A DNA stretch of 64,000 nt, taken from Vandiemenella viatica (lineage: Eukaryota; Arthropoda; Insecta; Orthoptera; Morabidae). Position 1 is the stretch's first letter, and every line of letters begins with the position of its first letter. A program made the position numbers and the translations under genes. The notes below the pieces were generated by a model. It was not told the DNA's origin, made no database searches, and worked only from the letters and a program-made list of their open reading frames with translations. Shown here one piece after another: positions 35,945 to 48,241 of this stretch. The stretch is from contig CM061920.1 of NCBI GenBank assembly GCA_031002005.1, positions 51,376,610-51,440,609 on the forward strand. The letters run 5' to 3'.

Positions 35945-36904
35945 TGTTGCTATATTTGTGCGCTCGGATCTTGGTGAAGAGGTTATGCGAAATAGTATCA
36001 AAAGCTCTCTGAAAATCCAATAAAATGCTGGTTGATAGACCTTAGCCATTGCGAAGCTGGGGGCAACAAATCTTTGCGGGGCCCTTGGCCTTTGTGCAAA
36101 CTATGTGAATCGAAAGTAGGTATTTCTGATGATCGACGAGAAGTGCAAAAGTCATTAATAAATAAGTTTTGAGTTTTGAAATATTAGCAGAGTTATTAAC
36201 AGTTAACCGACATAAAGACGACAAATTATCAAGGATAAACTGAGGTACATAAATCCCTTGGAAGGTATAAGCAGGGATTTAAGAATGATGTTTGCGGGTT
36301 TTTCTAAGACTAAAATATTTAATTAAAGCACAAATATCTAACGAATGAGCAACGTCATTTCCAATTCAAAGAATACAAAGGGCTGAAAGTCTAACTTGTG
36401 TCACCGAATTTCTCAAATATGATTTAATAAATTTTAGCCACGAAAAACTTCTTTCGGTAGACGCAACTGTCTCAGGTGTGGTGGCAATAATTCTCAGGAC
36501 TACTTCGATAGTGGGCTCACCTTAGATAATGCCGTCGTTTTCTTCTTATGCACGAATAATCATTGGCCTATTCAAGTCTTCATTGAATTCTTGTCCATCA
36601 ATATCAGATGTTTCTTCTGCTGTTGGGTGTAGGCTTACTTGCAAGTCACTGCATTGCTTAAAAAGTACACAATCACTGATTTCCTTTAATGTTTTTTATG
36701 TTATACATGAAACCAAATATCGTGTTTAACTGCTTCAAACCTAGGTTGGCAGCTTGCGCGCAAATTGTCAACAATAACATCAAATCGTTTCTTTTTACAA
36801 TGCAATAGGGTATTTGACTACTTCTTGAAAATGGTTTTAAATTTTTTTTTGGTACACCTTTTTCACCGAGTGAGGAGATTTTTTGACAAAAGTGCATTAT
36901 TTTG

Positions 36905-39320
36905 CGAAAAATTCAAAGTTAAAATTTAAAGAATTTAAAAGCCCGCCAAAACACTCATTCGCTGCCTGGCGCGTGCAACGGCAGTCGTGACGTCACCCGT
37001 CTGTAAACGCTGCCGCTGAGAATACAGCGTTTCCTATTACCCAAGTTTTCAATTATTTTTTATTGTTTGTTGCTGGTTATTTCTTGTTATTAATGAAGGT
37101 TCGTTTTGAATATAAAATCGAAAACAATTTGGAAAAGCCTACAGTGAAAAAATATTGAAAGTAGACGCCTTATTTGTGGGCCTAGCTATAGAAACAACCA
37201 CTGAGTTTTATTCTGTGGAGCTTAAAAATGTAACAACTTCAATTTGATATTGCAACAAAGTCACTTACGATTTTCTGTGAATCTCATTTACTCCGCAATT
37301 TCGTAGAGTAAATGTAATACGTTGTTTAAGGCGAAAATTATTAGGATTGGTCCTGAGGTTCGATCCTCGCTTCGGAATATTTTCAGTTGGTTTTCTTTTG
37401 TTACTTTCTTTGAATACTAGTTGCTGTTGATTGCATTGCATAATAATTTTTTCCCGAAAATCCACCAGAAAATCAATTTAATTTTTCTTTTCTTTTTTCT
37501 GAAGGCTTCACAAATGTTTGGATAACAAGCGAATTACAACCATTTGAAACAACCAAAGAAGATTTCAAAAAGGAAATTGGATGTTACTTGCACACCGAAA
37601 AAAAGTTTTTTTTAATGAAAATGACTTGCACATTAAAAGTAAATATCGCCTAATAGACGCAGTTATGTCAGGAAGGTAACCTACAGTTGTATCGTCACGT
37701 AAAAATTCCAACGAAAAGGACACAAAGCGTTCCGGAACTGTTGCAAGATTAGCATGAAATTTCTACATGTGATGTCAAATAAATTCCATTGTTCACGGCC
37801 GTGCACCTGTATTATTTGCATGATATTCTCTCTCTGGTAAGTTTAAAAATTAAAACTTTTCATGTATGGTAGCAATTTGTTTCAAACACTTGCATGACGC
37901 TTAGCAACTATTATGAATTCTTCGAATAAAAACATGGTAGTGCAAAAAACAGCAAACAAATACCGAAAAAAATTCACACAAAAAATATTATCCCAACCAA
38001 GGTTCTTCGAACGTAGGACGTTCTGAATTCCATTACCACTCTTCAATCACGCAGCTATCCTGACACTACTTCTTAATTGCTTCTCTTTATGTTAATAGTA
38101 AACACTTCACAGTTTCTTCATGTGAGATGAAGTGAAGCGAGGTAGGTAAATGAATAAACAAACAAATTCAGTTTTATTGACAAAAAAATATTATTTATCC
38201 ATAATCTTTAATCTGCAATTAAGAAAAATGGCCCACAACATCCAGTTGTTACGAGCGTGGTGAGTGAGCGGTTAACGCTCTGGCCTCGCATCCGGGAGGA
38301 CGCCGCACAGTGTGATATTTTCTAAATCTAGAGGGACAAAAGTCAGTTTTGATAATTGTCTACGCAGGCAAAATAGTTATTTATATTCAAAGTAGATGAA
38401 CCATACTACTCGGAACAAAGGTTTATTTTCAACGAATTCACGCCTAACAATAGAAAAAATAGTTTGAACAATGGGCTTCCTGTGATCCACTGAACAAGCG
38501 CTTCAGTCGGCCGCGATAATCCATTGAGTTTGGTCGATGATTACGCTGTATTTCTGCGTGTTAGTAGTGATTTGTGTGTTGCTATTACTTTTGGCGAGCT
38601 TCAAGGTAAGTTTACGCATGATTTTTCCATGATACAATAACATCATTAAAACAGAACGAGATTATTTTTAATTAAAAAAAAAAACTACTGAGCCAATTTC
38701 ATGTTGAGTTTTAGTTCATTATACCGATCTCTTACTATATTTATTTGAAAGAGCTGCTTATTAGCTACAAGAAATACCTTAATTTGCTTGCGCATATTTG
38801 CGACACCCATACAACTTTTCTTTATTTTCAGCATGACTGCACAAATTTCGCGTACAGAATTTTTCGACGTATGGTTTGCTAACGCAAAACAATCAATCTC
38901 TAACTTTCAATTTAAATATAAATGAGTCTCAAATAGAAGCTGTTACATTTTTAAGCCCAGTAGAATAAAAGTCAGGTTTTTTTCTATAGCCAGCCCCACA
39001 AATAAGGCGTCTATTTTCGTTATTTTTCCCCTGTAGGCTTTTACATAATGTTATCGATTTTGTATTCAAAATGAAATTTCATTAATAACAAGAAATGACC
39101 AGCAACAAATAATAATAATAATAATGGTTGAAAACTTGGATAATAGGAAACGCTCCATTCCTAGCCGCAGCGATTACAGACGTGTGACGTCACTCAAGCG
39201 ACCACCAATCCCAGAGCGTTTTCTGTCACGTGACCAGAGGTACGAAAAGTATAATTTGTATTTCGCTTTTTTATTAAAAATAATCCATTTTTCTTTTCAA
39301 AATTTAAAAAATTAGCCTCC
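36905..39320. mobile_element. Foldback transposon with about 340-bp inverted repeats
   Basis: Arms 36905-37245 and about 38900-39320 are inverted. Shared blocks include GTGACGTCAC, AGCGTTTCCTATTA, CCAAGTTTTCAA, TTATTAATGAA and GGCGTCTA. The inner 1.65 kb is non-coding and includes a SINE scrap near 38258. It sits in the hAT transposase pseudogene, whose coding resumes on both sides. The outer ends are diverged and no target duplication was resolved, so the superfamily is open. Confidence 0.75.
38258..38312 (+). mobile_element. SINE head fragment
   Basis: CGAGCGTGGTGAGTGAGCGG followed by TTAACGCTCTGGCCTCGCAT matches the tRNA-like head of the SINE at 44798. Body and tail are missing. Confidence 0.6.
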
Positions 39321-40369
39321 TGAAGCATTAACCTATGAGAATGAGTTCCATTTATAATATTTTTTTAATATTGTCAAATAGCCTATTCAAGAGCTGCATC
39401 TTCTCCTTCATAATCAAATTTCATTCTTTTTAGTATGATGCTCACGATTAAGAACTTTGCCAATGTCTTTTCATCAGCTGTTTCCTTCGTTGCTCTCAAG
39501 GGTGATTGGAAACCATTTTCTCGGTAATTAACAAGCCAATTTGTAAGTAAATCTAAGTGTTGTATAGCCGCATTTCTCGCTCTGCATCATTTTTCTTATA
39601 ACATTTATGTTTGTAAGAATATCATACGAAACGGCGAGAACAACTACAAATACTATTCGTAGGTAAATATTTCCTTTTCTATAGAATGCCATTCACTAAC
39701 AGACTGACAATCTGTTGTATTTTCTGCTAAATCCTTCAAAGCGTCACATATATTTCCCGATTGTTATTGAAAGGCCTTTACCGATTCTACAGTGCATTCC
39801 CATTCAGTGGTTTCAGTGAAAAGGATTTCATATGTGCTTTTAAAATAGCCCACATTTAGTATGAGCCGTCGAGTGTACAGCCTTTCTAGCAAATCAATAT
39901 ATACATACTAGACGACACATGCGAAAATTTCACTAATTAAATACGAATACACATTGAATAGTGAGGTTGATTACTTGTAATATAATGGAAGAACCGCACT
40001 TTGTAGCAAATATTTATTTGTTTAGTGTAATAGGCCCGCATCAAAACATATTACGAAACAGTTAGGAAAATTTAAAACACTCTATATGTACGACAAACTG
40101 TCACTGACCATAACAGAATACAACCAACTTGAACAAAATGCACATTTCAACATTTCTGTGATATATGCTGCAGTGCGAATAAAATGTATACACTGGAATT
40201 GTATAGCAAATCAAAAAATTTTCCATAAGAGAAAAATATATCCGAAAAGCTACTTATTGTATAAAAAACAGTTTATTGACATCCCAGCGATACTGCTGTT
40301 GCAGTCTGAGGACTTGGCTTTGATCTGTTTGATACACGTGACCACTTTAAGCATCAAATTCCAAAAAAT

Positions 40370-40637
40370 TCTTTCTTAATTTATGATTTTACCTAATTGG
40401 AGGCCTTAATCTCTAAAATGATATATCATTAATCGATTTCGGTTAGGTATCGAGGGAGATAAATGGCTCGTAATAATAAAAAAGAAACATGTTGTAGAAA
40501 TAATAGTGATACTTTTGTCTTTTAAGGGTCAAATTCCAAAAAAAAATCCTTTTATAAAATATGGTGTGACCAAAGCGGACACCTTGGCGATTAAAATAAT
40601 ACCTCATTTACCAATTTCGGTTAGGCATCAAGCGAGG

Positions 40638-40668
<31 letters not shown>

Positions 40669-43320
40669 CTAGAAATGATGATATTTTTGCCCCTTAAGGG
40701 TTGAATGAATTTGGGGAAAGTTTTTTCCTAAAATATGATGTACCCAAAGCGGATAATTTTATATTTAAAACGATACCTCATTTATTAATTTCGGTTGGGT
40801 TTCAAGGGAAATGAATAGCTCGTGACACAAAAATGCGCTGTTGAACCATTTATACTTTTTCCCTTTAAGGCTTGAATTCCAAAAAACTTCTTTCTTAAAA
40901 TATGAGTTCACCAAAGCTGAGACATTATTCCTCATAATCTTACTTGATTTATCGATTTTGTTTAGATACCCAGGGAGATAAATGGCTCGAGGCACAAAAA
41001 ACGCATTTTAGAAAAATTGACCTTTTTGCCAATTAAGTGCAGAATTACGAATAATTCCTTTCTTAAATTATAATGTTACCATGGCGGAGACCTTATTCTT
41101 TAATATGATACCTCTTTTATCTATATTGGTTAGATATCAAGGGAGATAAATAGCTTGTGACACAAAAATGCGTTGTAGTTCCATTTATACTTACTAGTGA
41201 TCGCCCAGCGATCGACATTCGACCGTAATTCATTAAGTTGTTTAGTTTCTTTCATGAAAGAGTAATAATCTAGTAATTCTCTGCATTACCTATAAAATTA
41301 AAACGATACACTCCACGCGTGACTGTATGCTAAATTTTAGCTTCTAATCTAACCATAGCAAATGATGAAATGTATTTATCGATGGTTCATTTAGGCCGGA
41401 AAACTGCTTAGCTTTATGAAACATGCGCATTTAAATGTATGTATCAAAATTATTTCACCATTTTGTGTGTTCGCTATTTAAATTTGGTCTATTATCATTT
41501 TGAATTTCATGCAAATAAGTATTCCTTATTTCTTGTCTCTCTCTCTCTAATGAAATTACTGAAATTAAAAAATCAAAAGACACTTTAGCAAAGTTTAACG
41601 TTTTAAATAATCAAATGACCATATAGTATCTGGCAGAATCGCTACATTCCTTTTCAAAGTATTCCTTTCATAACTTCAAATATTAATCTCTACTTTATCC
41701 GTGTCTTACCAAAGACCACAGAGTGTCTCAATGCGGGGAATTCACGTAAGAACGTTGGCTCCGATCCTATTAGACGCGCACACATACGTTCACAAATTAA
41801 TTTTTTATTTTAACAATCTATTTGTAACATGTATTAACTATGATTATTATATTTTTGGGTGGGGTGAGACATTCTCCACCAGTGAAAAACTGTTACTGAC
41901 CTGTTGAAATTTGGATTAACTGTTTCCTTATAGTGTCCTCTTCACGTTTAGTACTCTCCTTTTCCGGAAAAGTCATCACGAATTAAATTAAAAATGCCAA
42001 AATATGGGATGCTCCGCGACCGCGAAATGTTAGCAGCACTGTAAAAATGACACAAAAATTATCGGTACAGGGATCATATCAACCTAAATAGGTTCGTTTT
42101 GTCATAGTGATCATGGTTAGGTTGAAATTCGGCCTGGACCAAGTGTAAAAAGGTTATGGGAAATTCGTTCTGCGCAGCCCATGTCGCAAACCGGAGACAA
42201 ACTGCGCATTTGTTTACAACTGAAGCAATCGATTATCTCTGACTGCATTTATCGATTCCAAGGTTTGTAAAATATATTATACATAATTTTAGCTTTCTGT
42301 ATTTATTTAAGTTACTCCGTTCGCCCAATATTCTGGCCGCTAGCTGCGCTTTCTACCAGCCCTCGAAATGTTGCTTCTTGTTTCTATATAAGTTCAGATA
42401 TTAATTTCGACTGTTTTGTTTCACCAAAGAAGACAAAGTAAGGCTGCTAGCTGAGCAATCTACCAGCAATCTGAGCGAACTAAGTAGGCGAGCGAGCGTT
42501 TTATTTACTTAATTTAATGTATTCGTAACGCATATTATATATAGATTTTAGCATCCTTCACTTCTTCTCGATATAATCTTTAACTATGCCAAATCTCACA
42601 CTTCTCCGTGCGCGCAATATTCTTAAAAATGTATCATAAGTTTTCGCTTAGCGAATTAATATATAGATTCCCTTTAAGGGTCGAATTCCACAAACATTCT
42701 TTCTTAAAATATGATGTTACCAAAGCTGAGACATTACTCCTCATAATCTTACTTGATTTATCGAATTTGGTTAGATATCCATGGAGATAAATGGCTGGAG
42801 GCACAAAAAACGCATTTTAGAAAAATTGACATTTCTGCCCTATAAGTGTCGAGTTACAAAAAATTCCTCTCTTAAAATATAATGTTACCACGGCGGAGAC
42901 CATGGTATTTAATATGATAGCTCATTTACTATATCGGTTAGATATGAAGTGAGATAAATGGCTCGTGACACAAAACCGCATTGCAAAAATATTGATTCTT
43001 TTGCCCTTTAAGGGTCGAATTCCGAAAATTTTTCATCTTGGTATATGATGTCTGTAAAGCGGAGATCTTAATCTTTATAATGATACTTCATTTAACGAAT
43101 TCAGATAGGAATCCAGTGAGATAAATGACTCGTAAAATAGAAATAAACATTTTAGACATATTGACATTTTTACCCTTTAAGGGTCGAATTCCGGAAGCTT
43201 TCTTTCTTAAAATATGATGTGACTAAAGTGGAGACCATAAACTTTAAAATGACACCTCATTCATTGACTTCGGTTAAGTATGAAGGAAGATGCAGGCTTG
43301 TGACAAAAAAATACCTTATA
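40370..43320 (-). repeat. Inverted 168-bp satellite array, split
   Basis: Same alternating monomers as the array at 34320-35880, but on the minus strand. Units carry GGAGATAAATGGCTCG and CCCTTAAGGG-type motifs. A 27-bp A run at about 40639-40666 and greater divergence occur near the left side. The array is broken at 41194-42667 by a nested Helitron, and monomer sequence reads straight across that junction. Confidence 0.85.
41194..42667 (-). mobile_element. Nested Helitron, 1474 bp
   Basis: On the minus strand it begins TCTATATATTAATTCGCTAA after host A and ends with the hairpin GATCGCTGGGCGATC, then ACTAG followed by host T. The flanking satellite monomer is continuous without it. No Rep-helicase is encoded. 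It belongs to a different Helitron family from its host element, because both termini differ. Confidence 0.88.
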
Positions 43321-43985
43321 GAAATAATATGTATATGATTCTTGAACAGAAGAGGATGCTGTATTTCCTGTGATGAGATTCCATCTACGACTCCCACAGG
43401 GTAAAAAAATAAGCAAGTGGATTAATTTTATGTACACGTTTCTCGATACCGCTTTTTTATCCATGCATGTTGGCTTCATTATCATGTTCTTGGCCTCTGC
43501 TATTTTGTAATGATATGTACAGCTGTTCTAGCTCTGTGGTTATACAATATATGAAACTCTCAGCTGTGATTTCTTCGTCAGCTATGAAGCCAGTAAAATG
43601 ATCTTCAATGTCAAGTGTATATGCATTAAAAATCTTATAACTGACAATTGCTCAACACCAGAAACATCACGACTACAATCAGAAATAATTGAGTAACATT
43701 TATTCTTTACTATTTTGTCAACAATTTGAGTCTTCAGATGACTTGCCATTAATTGTATAAGCTCATTTTGAATATTTTTTGGCGATAACGGTCATTAATC
43801 GTCTTGTCTGTTACTTGTTTTAGGTGAGGTCGTAACATTGAGGTATTAAATTGGGATATTAGCTTTAGGAAAATTTATAAAGTTGCCACTAGTTTTACAT
43901 GAATTTGCGTCAAATATTAATTTCGCTCTATGACCTCTGAAGACAAATTTACAATTGTAAGTAGTCTTTCTTAAGGTTCTCTCCA

Positions 43986-44410
43986 ATGCAGTTTTCTTGT
44001 TCAGTTGAAGTCTGGGCTTTTGGTTTACTTTTTTTGATGGTGCGGTCTGGTGTCAGGCTGGTGGACGTGGATCAGCAGATGGAGGGAGTTAGGAAGTTTC
44101 CTCTTTTCAAGACAAAATATGTATCCATGTTACTGATTACGTTAAAAAAAGTATCTTCTCTTCATCCTCACTTCCACGATCATCAGATGATCATGTAGTG
44201 TGTGTCATTCGTTTCAGCAACTATTGGATGCTGTGACAAAGGTAACAACATATTTTTGGTGTTTTTTTTTGGATAACAAAAATAAAGTAAGTTATATAGA
44301 AAAAGATTACAGTTATGTTTGAATAAATATTTTTTCGTTACTTCTAGATTTAATCTAATGAATTGCTTGTTGAAAGCTTGCAACATTAGTTCTGTAATCG
44401 GTACACCATG
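43986..44410 (+). repeat. Composite repeat R1, partial copy
   Basis: Aligns with 48985-49500: shared blocks include GATGGTGCGG, GAGTTAGGAAGTTT-like, TTAAAAAAAGTAT, and later ATAACAAAAATA and ATAGAAAAAGA. It directly abuts the N-terminal end of the hAT transposase pseudogene, so R1 may be the 5' non-coding part of that hAT family. Confidence 0.6.
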
Positions 44411-44797
44411 TAACGTTACTCCTTGCACTGAGATTATTCCAGTTTATACTTTAGACTGGTGGTATATACTAACTGGTCCGTATTGTGCTCATCAACTTCA
44501 AATTACTACAGATTCGGCTTGAACACGGTCGTCACGGGTAATTACCCGATATTAATTACTTAAAGTCACTTAAAGGAACCATGGCCACACAAATTAAACA
44601 ATCTCTCATGAACACATTTTTTTCTTATATTACGCTGAAGTTCACAAAGAAGAAACAGCACGCCATCGTAATCCACCAGATATACAATTTTAACCAAACT
44701 TCGTGATTCTGAAGACTGCGAAGGTTCTTGTTAAGTAGTGAACACCGACCATTGCAGCCGTCACATATATTACTACATTCGACTTCACCGTCCACAG
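44411..44797. other. Flank with a 14-bp perfect palindrome
   Basis: No gene recognised. A perfect palindrome CGGGTAATTACCCG lies at 44535-44548. The target duplication GTCCACAG of the next SINE occupies 44790-44797. Confidence 0.5.
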
Positions 44798-45056
44798 ACC
44801 GAGCGTGGTGGTGTAACGGATAGCGTTCTGGCCTCGCATTCGGAAGGACGGCGGTTTCGAATCCCCGTCCGGGCATCCAGATTTGGGTTTTCCATGGTTT
44901 CCCCAAATCACTCCAGGTGAATGCCGGGATGCTTCCTTCAAAAGGCCATGGCCGAATTCCTTCCCATTCCTTGCCCCCATCCTTTCCCGTCTCTAAAGAC
45001 CACGTTGTTAAAAAGGGACGTTAAACTGTTACAAAAAAAACAAAACAAAAAAAAAA
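44798..45056 (+). mobile_element. tRNA-derived SINE (best-preserved copy)
   Basis: Begins ACCGAGCGTGGTGGTGTAAC, with an A-box-like head and the B box GGTTTCGAATCC. The body contains CAGATTTGGGTTTTCC and the conserved 3' part TTTCCCGTCTCTAAAGACCA with GGGACGTTAAAC, then an A-rich tail. Exact 8-bp duplications GTCCACAG flank it (44790-44797 and 45057-45064), which fixes both ends. It is transcribed by pol III in its family; no protein. Confidence 0.93.
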
Positions 45057-46446
45057 GTCCACAGTTCTTCCTTATTTCTGTGCTTACACTTAAATTATAG
45101 CCGCCATCACTACCAGAGCTGTTGGCACGCTTTCTAAAGTTCTTTTGAACCCAGATGCACATAACACCGTTAGCAAAACAAACCACGCGCGCACCACACT
45201 TTCACAGTCTACTCGCCATCTTGCCATCTTGCCATCCCGCTAAGATATTCCTCTCAACGGCAAGTTTCGAAATATCGATAGTATCGTTACAAGATTGAAG
45301 TGTAAATATCTTGGCATTATACAAAATTCATGACAATAGTGGAACAAACGGCCTCAGCATCCATTCCGGAATTCAAAACAAGACGTCCGCGCCGAGAAAC
45401 GTGCGCCAGGTGTTGGGACTAAGAGTGCAACCAAGCCATTAGAGATAGGAGATCAGCAATGACGCGTTACAAAAAAGAACCTACCAATACCAACTATATC
45501 CTCCTCAAAAAGTCACAAGCATTTGCGAAAAGACTACTTAAGAGGAAGAAGAGAGAAAACTGAGAAAGTTTCTATAATTCATTAAACTATAAAACACCGC
45601 CAACAGTGATATGGGGGCAGATTAGATCATCCGGAACAAGACAAGAAGCCATCATACCCAAATCCCACAGGCCGCCGCCATGAACCTTCTTAGGTCATTA
45701 ACCCCAGACTGGTGTAGAGAAGAATCTGCATTCACCCGGGACAGCAATATTGATCACCCCCTTCTAAAACCATTTTCTCTCGAGGAGCTAGAAAACGACC
45801 CTTACTAAAACAAACAATTCCAGCCCGGGCCCAGATCAAATCCACTATGACATGTTGATCAACCTGCCAAAAACTGAAAAACTATCTACTTCCAGATTAT
45901 GAACAGTAGATGGACATCTAGTACTCACGTTCCATCCCTCAAAACAATACTTACAAACCAATACTTAAACCAAACAGGGACCCTTCAGACAGCTCGTCGT
46001 TTTTGCGCAATTTCTTTACTGTCCTGTTCTCTGAAAACCTTGGAATGAATGATAAAGGAAAGATTGGAGTGGTACATTGAACATAGACGCCTATTGCCAC
46101 ACTCACAGATTGGATTCCGTAGAGGCAAGGGGATAAATGAAATCTTAGCTCACCTGGTCACCGATATTCAGCTGTGTCATGGTAATAACCAATAACTTAC
46201 CGCTCTGTTCACTGACCTCTCCAAGGCGTACAACAATGTTATTCTCCCTTTTCTGGCTTGTAAATTAAGGAGATTGAAGCTCCCGGTCAATTTTAAGACA
46301 ACATGATGCATTACTCGAGAATAAAATATTGATCATACGAGAGGGGAACAAAACATATGGTCCTAGAATGTCATCCAAAGGATTACCACAACTCTTTACT
46401 CCACTACTCTTTAATATTTACTCCAGTGACCTACATGAAATTGCAA

Positions 46447-48241
46447 TCCTATTATATAAAACGCTAACGTGGCGTCTGCGTGCGTCGTCTATAGCTGATA
46501 CACGTATTGGCTAAAGAACTGTCACGTGACAGCCGTCACTCGCCAATCAACAGCCACCATATTGTATTCCTTCCGTCATGTCACATTTTGTTTATTTACT
46601 ACAGTTAGATGCAGAAACTCGTGTAAGGAGAATGGCGTTCGATGTTTATGTTATATTATTTGTATCAGTTATACGCCAAAATTCATGTAAGGAGAAGGGA
46701 TTCAATATTTACGCTATTTTATCCGTGTCAGTTATAAGCCCTAGGTTAAACCATAACCTAAGATTTTTTCGGCAGACGGTAAGAAACTGTGAAGTGTATT
46801 TAAAACTCGTAGAAACGTAATGATGTATTGGTCAAATAAATAACAGTTATCCGTTTTCGAAATTATAGTCTACGTGATCTTAAGTAAAATGAATTTATTT
46901 ATGCCAAATCCTAACCAAATACTCTGATAATATAACAAAAGATATCATTAAAAATGACTAATTCGTTTCTCCTTATAAGCTTTTCCAGAATAAATTCTTA
47001 CTACCATTATATATGATACCATTAGTTTTTGTACATGTTTTAACTATTAAATGAGATTTAATATAAACTTTGACTAGATTTAAACAGCCAAGGATATGAC
47101 TATTTACAGTATAAGCGATATGACACTCGGAATACAACAACGATATTATTGCCGCAAAATAGCAGTGACCAGAGATATTAGAAATACGGAGAGCAGGGAA
47201 AAAAATTAATGCGAGGCAATTATGTGTCACAAAGTTATAATTAGTACGTTCGTTTAAATTTACATATTGCTTTTTATTTATCTACGACAACCAGATGCAA
47301 AAATTCATGTAAGGAGAAGGATATTGTATGTGTACGTTATATTACCTGTATCAATACTAGGTTAAAACACAACCTACGATTTTTTTTTTTTTTTTTTTTG
47401 GCCGGAGATAAGAAACGATGAAGTTTATTAAAAACTCAAAGGAAGTTTACACGAAATGTACGAATCACGAAATATATCTTTCAGATAAATGGCAGTTATC
47501 CTTTTTTGATATTATACTTCCCGTCATTTAAAGTAAAATAATATAAATAAATCGGTATTACTGGAGATCGCGATTCTGCCAGGAATTGCTGTGGTAAAAT
47601 ACAAGAACCTCTAGAAATATTTTCCGTAGTACATTTAACTGTGTTATGGCCGTCCAGGATGTATTACAACCTAATTTCTGCCTGAAAATAATGGTAGTCT
47701 ACAGGCTGTATTACAACGGAATGACTGCTTAAAAACAATATGTCTTGCGATTGACTACAGCATTTGAGAGTAGTAGAAGTTATGATTTTCGAAAGCAATA
47801 TTAATGGAGGATTGTGGTTAATTTGACCAGAAAGCCCACCGACACATCTGATTACAGCGTAATTCACTCTGAAATGAGTTTTACAAACCAATTAAACTGC
47901 TTTCATATGTGCCAAGTTACCGAAGGTATTAATAAATGCTGGTGAACGTAGTTCGTACCTATCGTGCTGAAGTGTGCCTGGACTAGGAATAAAACTGATA
48001 TTACATGGATAGCAAAAGTTTCTGGGTTCCTAATTTATTTTTCATTTTATTGGTTTTATACATCCTCCCTCATTAATTCAGTAGAAGTTACTACTGTATT
48101 GCTGTGTAGAACATTATCAAATCAAGGCCACTAGCATTATCTAATAACAATCCCGTATAATTAACCAACTGCAAAATAATAATAAAATGAACTGCCAGAA
48201 TAAGGCGTTCAAACCGTCATTTTTGACGGGCTAGAAGCTAG
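46447..48241 (+). mobile_element. Non-autonomous Helitron, 1795 bp, inside LINE-C
   Basis: Begins TCCTATTATATAAAACGC after host A (46446). Ends with the hairpin CCGTCA-TTTT-TGACGG (48214-48229), then eight bases and CTAG (48238-48241) followed by host T. The LINE-C frame continues across the site from DLHEIA into ILNVKILQYVDD. Inside are two diverged copies of a block of about 250 bp (46600-46890 and 47290-47540), sharing CATGTAAGGAGAAGG. No Rep-helicase. Confidence 0.92.

Larger units (their letters stand above)
31835..36038 (-). mobile_element. LINE-B, RNase H-bearing non-LTR retrotransposon
   Basis: Minus-strand LINE. In 5' to 3' order: LLDFQRAFDTISHNLF (35960-36025), RHLMQRSVYFK (about 34180), LQYADEICIYTMSSSL (about 33640-33690), the thumb region (32984-33535), RNase H (32384-32893), a C-terminal Cys/His segment (31896-32201) and an AATAAA-type tail near 31840. 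The tail resembles that of LINE-C. Interrupted by a hAT MITE (33922-34115), a SINE scrap (33818-33890) and a Helitron (34257-35944). The APE endonuclease is not seen, so it is 5'-truncated or cut off at 36040. Confidence 0.87.
39908..43338 (-). mobile_element. Satellite-bearing Helitron (right copy, inverted)
   Basis: On the minus strand: 5' end TCATATACATATTATTT after host A (complement of 43339), and 3' end TTTTCGCATGTGTCGTCTAG followed by host T (complement of 39907). Sequence and order match the copy at 34257-35944. The 168-bp array occupies 40370-41193 and 42668-43320 and is split by another Helitron at 41194-42667. Removing both makes the hAT reading frame continue across the site. Confidence 0.88.
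36040..43985 (-). mobile_element. ZMYM1-type hAT transposon, triply interrupted
   Basis: Minus-strand transposase of the hAT/ZMYM1-like family. N-terminal part 43985-43339: IQNELIQLMASHLKTQIVDK and FLPCGSRRWNLITGNTASSS. Middle 39905-39400: LLERLYTRRL, TEWECTVESVKA and NWLVNYRENGFQSPLRATKE. C-terminal part 36897-36040: FGFMYNIKNIKEISD and the dimerisation block TVASTERSFSWLKFIKSYL. A Helitron (39908-43338) separates the first two parts and a foldback element (36905-39320) the last two. Many stops. Its own terminal repeats and target duplication are unresolved. Confidence 0.82.

Noticed and set aside
34320..43320. CRISPR-like arrays
   Set aside because: The regular 168-bp spacing is tandem satellite without unique spacers, in a eukaryotic genome and within Helitron ends.
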